From Alphaproteobacteria bacterium (GTDB lineage: Bacteria; Pseudomonadota; Alphaproteobacteria; CACIAM-22H2), in contig JAFKFM010000013.1 of assembly GCA_017308135.1 (NCBI GenBank), positions 147,282 to 211,281 on the forward strand: a stretch of DNA of 64,000 bases, read 5' to 3'. Under the pieces are notes generated by a model that was given only the letters and a program-made list of their open reading frames with translations, was not told the DNA's origin and did no database searches. How positions within the stretch are numbered: the stretch's first letter is position 1; every line of letters starts with the position of its first letter. A program made the translations under genes and the position numbers. Shown in pieces: positions 16,949-25,870 of this stretch.

Positions 16949-18207
16949 CTTCGACCGCCAAGAACTATCTGATTGTGACGGCGTCCTATTGGGGCTTCAC
17001 GCTCGTCGATGGCGCGCTTCGGATGCTAGTGCTGCTGCACTTTTTTCGCCTGGGCTACACGCCGTTCGCGTTGGCGTTCCTGTTTCTGCTCTACGAGGCC
17101 GCCGGAATCGCCGCCAACCTGGCGGGCGGCTACTTCGCGTCCAAGTACGGCATTCCGAGGATGCTGGCGGCCGGACAACTGCTCCAGATCGCAGGTCTGT
17201 TGATGTTGTCCTGTCTCGACGCACAGTGGAGCCAGATCGTGTCGGTGGCGTGGGTGGTCGGCGCGCAGGGAATCGCCGGCGTTGCGAAGGATCTCACCAA
17301 GACGGCGTCGAAATCCGCGATCAAGGCAACAAGCGCCGAAGGAAGCGGGCAGCTCTTCAAATGGGTTGCATGGTTCACCGGATCGAAGAATGCGATGAAA
17401 GGGGTCGGCTTCTTTCTGGGCGGACTACTGCTCGAAATCATCGGCTTTCGCTCGGCCCTATGGGCGATGGCCGCCCTGCTCGCGCTCATCTTCGTGGCCG
17501 GACTCGCGCTGCTGCCCCGCCAGCTCGGCAAGGCGAAGTCGTCGAAGACGATCCGCGAGCTGTTCGGCAAGACACGGGCCGTGAACCTCCTCGCCGCCGC
17601 CAGGATATTCATGTTCGGCGCCCGCGATGTCTGGTTCGTTGTGGGACTGCCGGTCTTTCTCTACGCGAACGGTTGGCGATTCCTCGAAGTCGGCGGCTTT
17701 CTCGCGGCGTGGACCATCGCCTATGGCGGAATCCAGGCCGTCGCGCCTTCGCTGGTGCGCCGAAGCGCCGACGGTCTCAGCCAGGAGGTGCCTGCCGCGC
17801 GGATTTGGGCGGCGGCTCTTGCGGCGGTTCCGATCGCGCTCGCCATCGCGATGTATCTTTTCGACGTGCCGCGTCCGGATCTCCTTCTCGTATCCGGTCT
17901 GGCGCTGTTCGGGTTGCCCTTCGCAGTCAATTCGTCGCTGCATTCCTACCTGATCCTGGCCTATGCGGGATCGGAAAAGGCAGCCGAGGATGTCGGCTTC
18001 TACTATGCAGCGAACGCCGCGGGACGGCTGCTCGGCATCACCCTGTCCGGCGCCCTCTATCAGCTTGCCGGAATCCAGGGCTGCCTGATGGGCTCTGCGG
18101 CGATGCTGCTGATCTGCTGGGGAATGACCTACGCGCTGCCGCTGAAACCAGCGTCTGAGAGCGGCCTCGAGGCAGAGATTGATCCGCGGCAGTTGCAACC
18201 TCGCTGA
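16945..18207 (+). CDS. arsJ: Organoarsenical efflux MFS transporter ArsJ
   Basis: A 420-residue major facilitator protein with about 11-12 membrane segments. It starts [20 protein letters not shown] and has the family stretch [13 protein letters not shown] near residue 25. The ATG overlaps the GAPDH stop as ATGA, showing translational coupling. ArsJ exports unstable 1-arseno-3-phosphoglycerate, which breaks down to arsenate outside, so GAPDH plus ArsJ acts as an arsenate efflux route that needs no reduction. Confidence 0.95.
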   Translation: MTSTAKNYLIVTASYWGFTLVDGALRMLVLLHFFRLGYTPFALAFLFLLYEAAGIAANLAGGYFASKYGIPRMLAAGQLLQIAGLLMLSCLDAQWSQIVSVAWVVGAQGIAGVAKDLTKTASKSAIKATSAEGSGQLFKWVAWFTGSKNAMKGVGFFLGGLLLEIIGFRSALWAMAALLALIFVAGLALLPRQLGKAKSSKTIRELFGKTRAVNLLAAARIFMFGARDVWFVVGLPVFLYANGWRFLEVGGFLAAWTIAYGGIQAVAPSLVRRSADGLSQEVPAARIWAAALAAVPIALAIAMYLFDVPRPDLLLVSGLALFGLPFAVNSSLHSYLILAYAGSEKAAEDVGFYYAANAAGRLLGITLSGALYQLAGIQGCLMGSAAMLLICWGMTYALPLKPASESGLEAEIDPRQLQPR

Positions 18208-18219
18208 GTGGAGCCGGCC

Positions 18220-18534
18220 ATGGAATGGACCACGACCAGTTTTTGCATCCAGATCATTGGGGGCCTGATTGGCGCGCAGGTGGCTGCTGTGGTCGTGCGG
18301 GAGCATGCTTTCGGCTTCTGGTGGCATACGGTCGTCGGATTGATCGCTGGCGCTCTCGGAGGATACTTCCTCCAGACATATGCGGCGACGATGGTGACCG
18401 GAAGCGGAAGCCTAAATCAACCGAGACCTGCTGACATTTTCGTACTGCAAGCAGTTGCAGGTGCTGCCCTTGGAGCGATCGCCACGATGGCCATCGGATT
18501 CCTCTTAGGCCTGCGGCCGTCAGGCAGCCGTTAG
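18220..18534 (+). CDS. Small membrane protein of unknown function at the end of the arsJ operon
   Basis: A 104-residue protein with three predicted membrane segments at about residues 9-24, 32-55 and 70-97, rich in Gly and Ala. The ATG at 18220 has GGAG six bases upstream; a GTG 12 bases earlier is also possible. It lies 12 bp after arsJ in the same direction. I do not recognise the family; the glycine-rich three-helix form resembles small integral membrane proteins in general. A part in arsenic export is only suggested by position. Confidence 0.65.
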   Translation: MEWTTTSFCIQIIGGLIGAQVAAVVVREHAFGFWWHTVVGLIAGALGGYFLQTYAATMVTGSGSLNQPRPADIFVLQAVAGAALGAIATMAIGFLLGLRPSGSR

Positions 18535-18599
18535 CCGGGCAATCTGGATTTGAAGACGAATGCCGTCGGCAGACACAAACTAGCAGCGCAATGCTGGCG

Positions 18600-18908
18600 G
18601 CAACATCGGAGGGCTGCAGGTGGGGCTTCTTGAGCCGTCGCCTCTTACCGAACGTGTTCCTTTTTGCGTCTTGGACCGGCGCGTCTCGTCACTCGCAACC
18701 TTCGTCGAACGCCAGCTCCAGGTTGGCGCTGACCGAAATACACGCCGCCGAAACGCTCCGGAGCAACCAACGTCGTCTCGGGATCGCTGAATCGGCTCGG
18801 GCTGAAACCATAGCCAAGCGCGTCCGGAAAGCGGTTCTTGTAAACCCGCCGCCATGCCGCGCGACGTCGACAAGCGACAGCGCGCGATGCAAACCCGGCC
18901 GGCGGCAA
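18600..18908 (-). pseudogene. Decayed RES-domain toxin gene
   Basis: Reading from a TTG at 18908, the frame encodes WRRVYKNRFPDALGYGFSP then SRFSDPE and ERFGGVYFG, which fit the start of a RES-domain toxin (NAD-degrading). A one-base insertion then shifts the frame: SANLELAFDE, the expected next block, is in another frame and soon hits a stop. The C-terminal half of a RES domain is missing before the arsenic operon ends at 18534. It follows the Xre/MbcA-like antitoxin gene by 20 bp, the usual order for RES-Xre modules. Confidence 0.6.
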
Positions 18909-18928
18909 CGGTCCTGGCGACGACGCAG

Positions 18929-19600
18929 TCAGGAGAAGGCGCCTCTGCCGATGGTCTCCGCGGTTGCCATCACGTCGGCGATGCGGCCGGCGCGAAGTGC
19001 CTCGAGCCCGCTGCGGCCGTCAAGTTCGCCATGCCCTTCGAGCAAAAAGCGGTAGATCGTCCACGGACGGTCTCCCAAGACCTCAAAGAGCTGCGGCAGG
19101 CTCGGGATCAGGCCGCCCGACTCGCTGACTTGCCATTTCGGGAAGCGGACGCCGCGTTTCGGGCCTTCAAGACCGAGCACCTCGTGCCGCCGGCGCTTCT
19201 TGTGCACCGTTTCACGGGTAGCGCCAATCTCCTCGGCAAACGCATCGGCCGACAGCATGTCGGTGCTGTTCAAGATTTCAGCGACCCGCGCAGAGCCGCG
19301 CTGACGTGCAGCTGCCAAGGCCGTGTCAAGCATATCGCCCCTCGGCGTCGAGACCTCCTCGACGGCGATTTGCGGGGCGGCAGCCTTGGGATCGACCAAG
19401 ACGGTCATCCGCACAGACTTGCCGGTCTGTTCCGCCCGTTTCATGGCGTTCGCAAAACCGGACAAGAGACCTCGCGCCGCCTTGCGGCTGGCGACGTCCT
19501 TTCCGATCGACCCGAGCGAGGTTGCGAAGCCGAGCGTGAGGGTTTCGCGCCGCGCAGGTCGTTTGCGGGCGTTGCCGCGTTTTTTGTGAGTGACCGGCAT
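18929..19600 (-). CDS. Xre/MbcA/ParS-like antitoxin of a RES-Xre module
   Basis: A 223-residue protein. A basic N-terminus precedes a helical DNA-binding region around residues 115-150 (LSADAFAEEIGATRETVHKK). The C-terminus (PSLPQLFEVLGDRPWTIYRF, then a helix ending in IADVMATAETIG) resembles the toxin-binding domain of MbcA/ParS antitoxins. GGAGG precedes the ATG by six bases. It normally neutralises a RES toxin, whose gene just downstream is broken. The family call is from pattern recognition. Confidence 0.6.
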   Translation of the reverse strand: MPVTHKKRGNARKRPARRETLTLGFATSLGSIGKDVASRKAARGLLSGFANAMKRAEQTGKSVRMTVLVDPKAAAPQIAVEEVSTPRGDMLDTALAAARQRGSARVAEILNSTDMLSADAFAEEIGATRETVHKKRRRHEVLGLEGPKRGVRFPKWQVSESGGLIPSLPQLFEVLGDRPWTIYRFLLEGHGELDGRSGLEALRAGRIADVMATAETIGRGAFS

Positions 19601-19702
19601 GAGCCACCTCCAATGCTTCGCCCAATATGGTGGCTTTCGTCAGTTTCGTCAACTTCGTCAGGGTGGCTGGGGGCGGGCCGCCTTCCCTCACCTCGGCGGG
19701 CG

Positions 19703-20011
19703 TCAGTTGGGTGAGCGGCCGCGACAACAGGGGTGATCTTCAGGCGGCAAGGCAACCCCTTGACCGGTCGGCACAAATCCAAGCTCGTCGCAAAGATCGC
19801 GAAAGGCAGCTCGGCAGCGCTCTTTCTCCGCCTCTGCGGCGTCGCACTGACGCTGCTGTTGTTCGGGGGACACATCTTCCGTCCGGCAGACAGGGCAGGT
19901 CGCCCGGTGGGCGATTCGCTCCCACGCCACCAAAGCGGTCACATATGCCCGGTGCGCGGCGACGGTTCGCGCCTCCAGTGATCCCTCTTGAGCTGATCTC
20001 AGCTTGGGCAC
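19703..20011 (-). CDS. Hypothetical protein with CPVC motif
   Basis: A 102-residue protein from a GTG at 20011, chosen because GGGGAA stands six bases before it; a TTG at 20056 is the other option. It is helical and charged, with HRATCPVCRTEDVS in the middle and a second Cys pair near the C-terminus (HPCCRG), so metal binding is possible. The region is followed by the antitoxin gene 102 bp downstream. I do not recognise a family. Confidence 0.5.
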   Translation of the reverse strand: MPKLRSAQEGSLEARTVAAHRAYVTALVAWERIAHRATCPVCRTEDVSPEQQQRQCDAAEAEKERCRAAFRDLCDELGFVPTGQGVALPPEDHPCCRGRSPN

Positions 20012-20056
20012 CGCATGTTCCCCGGATAAGGATTTGTCTGCGGTACGCCCCCGCAA

Positions 20057-20680
20057 ACGATCCCTCGCTGACTCTTGGTGATCGGGGAGTTGGAAACCGT
20101 ACGAAACGGCCCTGTGGCCTTTAGTTCGGGTGAACCTGTTGCATACGCCACAGGCTCCCCGACCATAAGGTCAAGGAGTGCGGCGCCGTAACGGCCGGCA
20201 CCAAACCGTTCGTAGAGGTTTCCACGCCCCAGGGCAGCGCGTACCGCCCCGCCCGATTCATAACCGTTTGGCAGCCTGCGTTCTAGGTCCCTTCGGTAAA
20301 TGACTGATTGCTGGAAATTTCTGGCACCCCGGCGGGGCAAGCGACCGTGATTCGAGAAAGCGGTTGGGCGTCGCCCTGCCGGGCCGGGCTGGCGGCTGCG
20401 CTGAAGCCCCGCATCCGGGGCTTCCCCCTCGCGGGCGGCCATCCCTGACGCAAGAGCGCAGTGCAGCGGCTAACACCGGCTATAAACCCGAGACCATTCG
20501 GCAGATCATGAAGCGACGGCCTCTTGGTCCCCGAGACCGTCGCGGTCAGCTTAGCCATTGGATATATCGGGTCTGACGTTAAACTCCGTCATCGAAGGAC
20601 GATTCGTCGTCCTCCCCCGCATGATCAAATGTTGCTCGTAGATCCTGCACGTCAACATTGGTGTCGGCGGACGGATAAAC
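20057..20680. other. Gap with no confident gene
   Basis: About 620 bp without a convincing coding frame. Minus-strand frames at 19999-20442 and 20283-20558 exist but overlap one another and have no good ribosome site. A GC-rich hairpin-forming stretch is at 20375-20450. It may be the leader of dnaB or the remains of a gene. Confidence 0.4.
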
Positions 20681-22171
20681 GTGGCAGAAGCGGTACTCAA
20701 ACTGACGGCGTTGGACGCTCCGCCCTATCGGGAGCTTCCTCAGAACATCGAGGCCGAGCAAGCGCTGCTTGGCGCCATTTTCATCAACAACGATGCCTTC
20801 TATCGCGTTGCCGACTTCCTGAAGCCGAACCATTTCTTCGAGCCTCTGCATGGCCGCATATTCGAGCTCATGAGCGAGCTGATCCGCTCGAACCGAATTG
20901 CCAGCCCGATCACGCTGAAGACCTTCCTTCCCGCGACACTCGACATCGTCGGACTATCTGTCGCGCAATATCTCGCGCGCCTGGCCGCGGAAGCGACGAC
21001 CGTCATCAACGCACCCGATTATGGCCGCACCGTCTACGATCTCGCGGTGCGACGCGAGCTGATCAAGATCGCGGAGGACATGCTCGGCAGCGCCTTTGAC
21101 GCGGCGGTGGATTGCGCACCCCAAGATCAGATCCAGCATGCCGAGCAGCTCCTCTACGACATAGCCGAAACCGGACGCTATGGCGGCGGCTTCGAGACGT
21201 TCGAGACCGCACTCGACAGCGCCATCGATCGGGCCGCGCAGGCGTATCAGTCGGACGGCAGACTCTCCGGCCTCGCGACCGGGCTCAAGGACCTTGACGC
21301 CAAAATGGGTGGTCTCCAGCCGACCGACCTGATCATCATCGCCGGCCGGCCCGGCATGGGCAAGACCTCGCTCGCGACCAATATCGCGTTCAACGTCGCA
21401 AGCGCCTACGATCCGATACAACAGGTCGACAGCTCGTTGAGGCCCGCCGCCGGAGGTATCGTCGCTTTCTTCTCGCTCGAGATGTCGTCGGAGCAGCTTG
21501 CCACGCGCGTGCTCTCCGAACAGGCGGAGGTCCCCTCCTCCAATATTAGGCGCGGCGAGATCGCCGAAACGGATTTCAGTAGGCTCCTCGACCACCGCCA
21601 GAGAATGCGGCGTCTGCCTCTCTTCATCGACCAGACCGGCGCGCTCTCGATCGCCCAGCTTGCGGCCCGCGCCCGCCGCCTGAAACGACAGCGAGGCCTG
21701 CATCTCATTGTCGTCGACTATATTCAGCTCATGCAGGGCAGATCCCAGCGCGCGACGCAGAACCGCGTTCAGGAAATCACCGAGATCACCACCGGGTTGA
21801 AAGCGCTGGCCAAGGAGCTCAACGTCCCGGTCGTTGCGCTGTCCCAGCTCTCGCGCGGGGTCGAAAACCGCGACGAAAAGCGGCCGCAACTCTCCGATCT
21901 GCGCGAGTCAGGTTCGATCGAACAAGATGCCGACGTCGTCCTGTTCGTCTACCGCGAAGAATATTATCTCAAGAACAAAGAGCCCAGGCCCGGCACCGAC
22001 GATCATCTCACCTGGGAATCCGAGATGAGGGACGCGCGCGGCAAGGCGGAAGTCATCATCGCGAAGCAGCGGCACGGTCCGACAGGGACGGTCGCCATGA
22101 CGTTTCAGGGTGAATTCACCCGCTTCTTCGATCTGGCGAACCAGAGCCAGTTGCCTGAGCGAACGGAATAG
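20681..22171 (+). CDS. dnaB: Replicative DNA helicase DnaB
   Basis: A 496-residue helicase. The DnaB N-terminal domain opens with LPQNIEAEQALLGAIFINND. The RecA-like domain has Walker A GRPGMGKT near residue 221, the SLEMS motif near 268, VVDYIQLM near 345, LSQLSRGVE near 387 and DLRESGSIEQDADVV near 406. It begins at a GTG with only a weak ribosome site. It is complete and unlike a chromosomal copy in context, being among plasmid genes. A plasmid-borne DnaB could support replication from the repC origin. Confidence 0.95.
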   Translation: MAEAVLKLTALDAPPYRELPQNIEAEQALLGAIFINNDAFYRVADFLKPNHFFEPLHGRIFELMSELIRSNRIASPITLKTFLPATLDIVGLSVAQYLARLAAEATTVINAPDYGRTVYDLAVRRELIKIAEDMLGSAFDAAVDCAPQDQIQHAEQLLYDIAETGRYGGGFETFETALDSAIDRAAQAYQSDGRLSGLATGLKDLDAKMGGLQPTDLIIIAGRPGMGKTSLATNIAFNVASAYDPIQQVDSSLRPAAGGIVAFFSLEMSSEQLATRVLSEQAEVPSSNIRRGEIAETDFSRLLDHRQRMRRLPLFIDQTGALSIAQLAARARRLKRQRGLHLIVVDYIQLMQGRSQRATQNRVQEITEITTGLKALAKELNVPVVALSQLSRGVENRDEKRPQLSDLRESGSIEQDADVVLFVYREEYYLKNKEPRPGTDDHLTWESEMRDARGKAEVIIAKQRHGPTGTVAMTFQGEFTRFFDLANQSQLPERTE

Positions 22172-22461
22172 CTGCCGGCTCTAACTCCTCGTTTCATATA
22201 TCGCGCAGGTCTCCGGGCGGTCGACCGGAATGATCTCCAACGTCAGAGCTTCGAACGCGACCCGGCGTCGATCAGGCTGACGTCAGATCTCTCGCACGTA
22301 TCGAGCACCAGCCTCCGGCGACTCGATGAGAAGACCATCAAGCACACGTGACTTCGCGTGGCGTCGACCGCGGCAAGCATTCGCTCTTTGAGACTGTGAC
22401 GTTCGGCGCGCCATGCGTCCGGGGAAGGACCACCCCACTCTCGAATGGGCTTTCCTTGGTT

Positions 22462-22550
22462 CGGCCGCGGCCTTCCACGATCAACCCGCAAGGGGTTCGC
22501 TACGCAAGCGTGCGACCTCTTCGGCTTCGCCTGCGAGGTGACCGCGGCCG
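22462..22550. repeat. Structured leader: 9-bp inverted repeat enclosing smaller hairpins
   Basis: CGGCCGCGG at 22462-22470 pairs with CCGCGGCCG at 22542-22550. Inside are AACCC/GGGTT and ACCTC/GAGGT hairpins. It lies 64 bp before the small gene at 22614. The preceding 22172-22440 shows nothing I can assign. Confidence 0.35.
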
Positions 22551-22613
22551 CGCCCGAACACGTCGGCGCCTGTCGAGCGGGGATGGTCCCCGCCCCAAGA
22601 CGGGAGCCTCACG

Positions 22614-22790
22614 ATGTCGCAGAATCTCACCCTCGCTCAGGATCACGCCCTCGATCTCGCCCGCACGCTGATGGTGCCGGTGGTTCTCTTTCAGGTCGAC
22701 GACGAATTCGGTGTCATGGTTTCCAGTGAATACGACGGCGAAGAGGATGCCATCATGCATGAATACGATCCGTGGTCCCCAGCTCATTGA
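22614..22790 (+). CDS. Small acidic hypothetical protein
   Basis: A 58-residue open frame, MSQNLTLAQDHALDLARTLM followed by a beta-like stretch and an acidic tail (SSEYDGEEDAIMHEYDPWS). CGGGAG precedes the ATG at a usable distance. It is in the same direction as the cluster and preceded by a structured leader, as many genes here are. No family recognised. Confidence 0.5.
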   Translation: MSQNLTLAQDHALDLARTLMVPVVLFQVDDEFGVMVSSEYDGEEDAIMHEYDPWSPAH

Positions 22791-22800
22791 GCCGGGTGAC

Positions 22801-22925
22801 CGATGCCGCTGGCGCCGTGCCGGTCGCAAGGGAAGCTTCGCCGCGGCCGGAGTCCGACATCTTGGACGGCTTGTCAGCGCGCCCTTGCATCCGGCAGGCT
22901 TCGCGGCCGGTCGGTCCCGTTCCGG
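22801..22925 (+). repeat. Intergenic hairpin repeat, copy A (divergent)
   Basis: GCCGG-N2-GCAAGGG (22819-22832) pairs with CCCTTGC-N2-CCGGC (22882-22895). In copies B-D the position next to CAAGGG is T pairing with A; here it is G pairing with C, so the stem is conserved while the bases change. It lies before the Toprim gene. Confidence 0.5.
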
Positions 22926-22994
22926 AACATGTGGAACAAGAAGAGCCAACCGAAGAAAGGGCCGAGTAGCGCAGAGCGCGCTCGGTGCGGAGAT

Positions 22995-23921
22995 ATGGAA
23001 AAGAAGGACATTGAAGAGCTGCGCGCCAAAGTGGCCTGCGCGGCGGTACTCGAAAAGGGTGGTTGGAAAATCGACCTGAAGGAGAGCACGCGCCGCGCGC
23101 TCAAATATCGGCGCGGTGCCAACATCATCATCGTCATTCACGACGGGCGCGGCTGGTTCGATCCGTTGTCGTCCGCCAAAGGGGATGTCTTCGATCTCGC
23201 CGAACATCTTGGCGCCAGCGGATTCCCTGAAGCCTGCGATCGCGTCGCCGCTCTTGTCGGCTTCGTTCCGAGCTCGCCGGTCTGGACACGCGCGTCCAGA
23301 CCCCTGGCGCTCACGTCCGTCGCCGACCGTTGGGCGTACCGGACAGTCCCGAGGCCCGGTTCGGCGACCTGGCGCTATCTCGCCGATCAGCGCTGTATCC
23401 CCGACAGCATCATTGCGGCAGCGATTGCTCAAGGTCGACTGCGCGAGGGTCCGCAGGGCAGCATGTGGGCGGCACACGATGACCCCGCCGGCCGCGTCAT
23501 CGGCTGGGAAGAGCGCGGCCCGCGCTGGCGCGGGTTCGCCACAGACGGGACCAAGGAGCTGTTTCGCTTTGGGCCGATCGGCTCCCAGCGAATCTGCATC
23601 ACCGAAGCCGCGATCGATGCCATGAGCCTCGCTGCGATCGAAGTCCTGCGCGATGACACACTTTATGTCAGCACCGGAGGCGGCTGGTCTCCGGCGACCG
23701 ATGAGGCCATCCGCGGCTTGGCCGGCCGGGTGAACGCCCGGCTTGTTGCCGCGACCGACAACAATCGGCAGGGCGACGTTTACGCCGACCGGATTCGCGC
23801 CATCGCGTCGGAAGCGACCGCGCTCTACGCACGATCGCGTCCCCGCGCCGGCGACTGGAATGACGATCTGAAGGTTCTGGCCATGCGGCTGGAGAAAGAG
23901 CCTGTCGTGGCAAGTGGGTAA
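22995..23921 (+). CDS. Toprim (DUF3991-like) domain protein
   Basis: A 308-residue protein starting MEKKDIEELRAKVACAAVLE, with GGAG before the ATG; the frame before this is repeat sequence. The N-terminal half (WKIDLKESTRRALKYRRG, then FDPLSSAKGDVFDLAEH) resembles DUF3991, and the C-terminal half is a Toprim fold with ITEAAIDAMSLAAIE near residue 199 and AATDNNRQGD near 253. Such proteins occur on plasmids and integrative elements and are thought to act like primases or topoisomerase-type nucleotidyl transferases. The precise reaction is unknown. Confidence 0.75.
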   Translation: MEKKDIEELRAKVACAAVLEKGGWKIDLKESTRRALKYRRGANIIIVIHDGRGWFDPLSSAKGDVFDLAEHLGASGFPEACDRVAALVGFVPSSPVWTRASRPLALTSVADRWAYRTVPRPGSATWRYLADQRCIPDSIIAAAIAQGRLREGPQGSMWAAHDDPAGRVIGWEERGPRWRGFATDGTKELFRFGPIGSQRICITEAAIDAMSLAAIEVLRDDTLYVSTGGGWSPATDEAIRGLAGRVNARLVAATDNNRQGDVYADRIRAIASEATALYARSRPRAGDWNDDLKVLAMRLEKEPVVASG

Positions 23922-23925
23922 GGTT

Positions 23926-24030
23926 GCCGATGCCGCCTGCCGGTCGGCGCGTCAAGGGAGGCTTCGCCCGCTTGACCAGCGGCCCTTGACCCGCCGCGCC
24001 GGAGAGCCGGCCGCCCGCAGGGTGTTCGCA
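23926..24030 (+). repeat. Intergenic hairpin repeat, copy B
   Basis: GGCGCGTCAAGGG (23946-23958) pairs with CCCTTGACCCGCC (23983-23995) with one mismatch. Flanking GCCGG blocks add further pairing. It ends about 25 bp before the gene at 24055. Confidence 0.6.
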
Positions 24031-24054
24031 ATACCTGAAGGGAAGGACCAACCG

Positions 24055-24468
24055 ATGGCTCTCTGGACCATTGAAACCACTTATCGCCTGCCGGTTTTCC
24101 GGCACAAGACCTACGAGGCGGAGACGCTGGCGCAGGCCTGCCGTCTTGCCATCGAGGATGAGGATTGGGACCGCGAGAAGCGCGACTACGAATCCGCTGG
24201 CGAAACCTATGTGACGGGAATCTGGTCCGGCGCAGACGCCGCCTATTCCGGCGCGGCTCAGCCGATCCCCTCGCATTACACCGAGACGCCGGTGCGGATC
24301 GCGCGGCATTTCGAGGTGCTGCTCGGTCTCGTCAAGGTTCTGGCGAAGCCGGACCAGGAATCGCCCGATCCCAACTTCTGGCGCGAGCGCGCCCAGCCCG
24401 CGATCGCCAAGGCCGAGGCGATCCTCGCAGGCGCACGCGATCCCGACATCGTCGGAGACGCGCCATGA
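24055..24468 (+). CDS. Hypothetical protein of the plasmid accessory cluster
   Basis: A 137-residue protein beginning MALWTIETTYRLPVFRHKTY. The first half reads like a small alpha-beta domain (YEAETLAQACRLAIEDEDWD), similar in feel to the next gene, and the rest is helical. GAAGGGAAGG precedes the ATG; the longer upstream frame is repeat sequence. It overlaps the next gene by ATGA. No function can be given. Confidence 0.7.
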   Translation: MALWTIETTYRLPVFRHKTYEAETLAQACRLAIEDEDWDREKRDYESAGETYVTGIWSGADAAYSGAAQPIPSHYTETPVRIARHFEVLLGLVKVLAKPDQESPDPNFWRERAQPAIAKAEAILAGARDPDIVGDAP

Positions 24469-24755
24469 CCGGATATATCGTGAAGATCGGCTTCTGGCTG
24501 CGGGCCTACGATAGCGTCAGCATCGAGGCTGAGTCCGACGCCGAGGCGATCGAGAAGGCGAAGGCCGCCGCGAAAACGGCGATGGCCTCAATGGCACATC
24601 CTGAGCACATCGATCTCGATGAGCGGCGAGAAGGCGTCATCGCCTTCATCGACCGCGCGACGCCGGATGGCAGGCAAAGCGTGATCGAGGACGTCGCGTT
24701 CGACGACGATCGCATCCACCCGGCTGCCGACGAAGCTCACATCGGCCAACAATAG
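24465..24755 (+). CDS. Hypothetical protein, small alpha-beta domain
   Basis: A 96-residue protein, MTGYIVKIGFWLRAYDSVSI, then an alanine-rich helix (SDAEAIEKAKAAAKTAMAS). The layout of a beta-strand pair followed by DAEAIE-type helix recurs in the previous protein (YEAETLAQACRLA), so the two may be distant relatives. It is translationally coupled to that gene through ATGA. No family name is certain. Confidence 0.65.
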   Translation: MTGYIVKIGFWLRAYDSVSIEAESDAEAIEKAKAAAKTAMASMAHPEHIDLDERREGVIAFIDRATPDGRQSVIEDVAFDDDRIHPAADEAHIGQQ

Positions 24756-24950
24756 TCTCGACGAACCGCGCGCCGTGGCCCAACCCTGCCGGGCCATCGC
24801 AACCTAGACCCGTGAGCTCGGAAAACGCTGGGCGCAGCATCTCGCCTGTCAACGGGCATGCCGTTCCCGCATCGCAGACGATGCGTGACAGCCGTGACCT
24901 CTCTGCGCCCGGCCGCGCATCCATCGCAACGCGGTCAGGAGCGAAGGACA

Positions 24951-25259
24951 ATGTGCAGGGTTCTCAACAAGCATCACGCAGGCGTGCCGGCGGGCGCCGT
25001 CTATATCGGCCGCGGCTCGAAATGGGGCAATCCGTTCCGGATTGGCCCTGATGGCGACCGGGCGGCCGTCATCGCAAAACACACGCGCTGGCTCGCCCAC
25101 CAGCATGATCTCTTGCGCGCGCTCGACGAGCTGCGTGGTCGCGACCTCGTCTGCTTCTGCGCGCCGCGCGCGTGCCACGGCGATCTCCTGCGTCGTCTCG
25201 CAAATGCGTCGCGCGACGAGCGGATCACGTGGTGGCGCGGCGTGAGAGCCGCTGCGTGA
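24951..25259 (+). CDS. DUF4326-like protein
   Basis: A 102-residue protein starting MCRVLNKHHAGVPAGAVYIG, with AAGGA before the ATG at 24951. The sequence YIGRGSKWGNPFRIG and the later DLVCFCAPRACHGDLL with clustered Cys and His match DUF4326, a small family found on phages and plasmids. The Cys-X-Cys...Cys-His set may bind metal. Its role is unknown. Confidence 0.8.
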   Translation: MCRVLNKHHAGVPAGAVYIGRGSKWGNPFRIGPDGDRAAVIAKHTRWLAHQHDLLRALDELRGRDLVCFCAPRACHGDLLRRLANASRDERITWWRGVRAAA

Positions 25260-25307
25260 ACGTCGGGGGGACGGTCCTTTCATGAAATGGGGAGGACTGA
25301 AGAAGCA

Positions 25308-25410
25308 TGAAATCGCTGCCGCATGTCCGGCCGACGCGTCAAGGGTGCGCTGCGCCCGCGTGCCGCGGCCCTTGACCCGACGGTCGGAGAGGCGGCCGCC
25401 CGGAGATGTT
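25308..25410 (+). repeat. Intergenic hairpin repeat, copy C
   Basis: CCGACGCGTCAAGGG (25331-25345) pairs with CCCTTGACCCGACGG (25369-25383) with two mismatches. The 3' flank GGAGAGGCGGCCGCC is nearly the same as in copy D. It ends about 30 bp before the gene at 25439. Confidence 0.6.
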
Positions 25411-25438
25411 TTCGACATCTTCAGGAAAGGGCAAGGCG

Positions 25439-25870
25439 ATGGACAGAGGAGAGATCGCGATCGCGCTGTTGCGCGCGATCGGCATCCAGGAGTTGGAATA
25501 TTCGTTAGATGGCGGCGGCGACTCGGGCGATTCGACGCTCGAGAGAATCCAGCATGTCGACGGCCGGTTGCTCGACGGGCTCCCCGATATTCCGACTGGC
25601 ATCGATGGCACTGGCCGGGCCCGCACGCTCTCATGGCTCCTTGACGATCTCGTTGCCGATCTCCCCGAAGGCGATTGGGTGAACAACGAGGGCGGCTACG
25701 GCACCGTCATCATTCGTCCCTTCGAGGAGGATGACGACCTCCGCTTCGAATGCGACATGACCTTCCGCGAGGAGGGCGACTACGGCGGCGAAGACGATGA
25801 CGAGGAATTCGAGGACGAGGATTTCGATTCCGATGACGACGGCGCCGAGGATGCGGAGGCGGTGTCATGA
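25439..25870 (+). CDS. Acidic hypothetical protein (possibly DUF6878)
   Basis: A 143-residue protein from the ATG at 25439 with AAAGGGCAAGG before it. The N-terminus has SLDGGGDSGDSTLERIQHVD; the C-terminal third is extremely acidic (EEGDYGGEDDDEEFEDEDF). The Gly-Asp-Ser pattern recalls DUF6878 proteins of mobile elements, but I am not sure. The acidic tail could mimic DNA. It overlaps the PcfJ-like gene by ATGA. Confidence 0.6.
   Translation: MDRGEIAIALLRAIGIQELEYSLDGGGDSGDSTLERIQHVDGRLLDGLPDIPTGIDGTGRARTLSWLLDDLVADLPEGDWVNNEGGYGTVIIRPFEEDDDLRFECDMTFREEGDYGGEDDDEEFEDEDFDSDDDGAEDAEAVS

Noticed and set aside
19999..20558. Overlapping minus-strand frames at 19999-20442 and 20283-20558
   Set aside because: They overlap each other and the 19703 gene, lack good ribosome sites and show no recognisable protein pattern.
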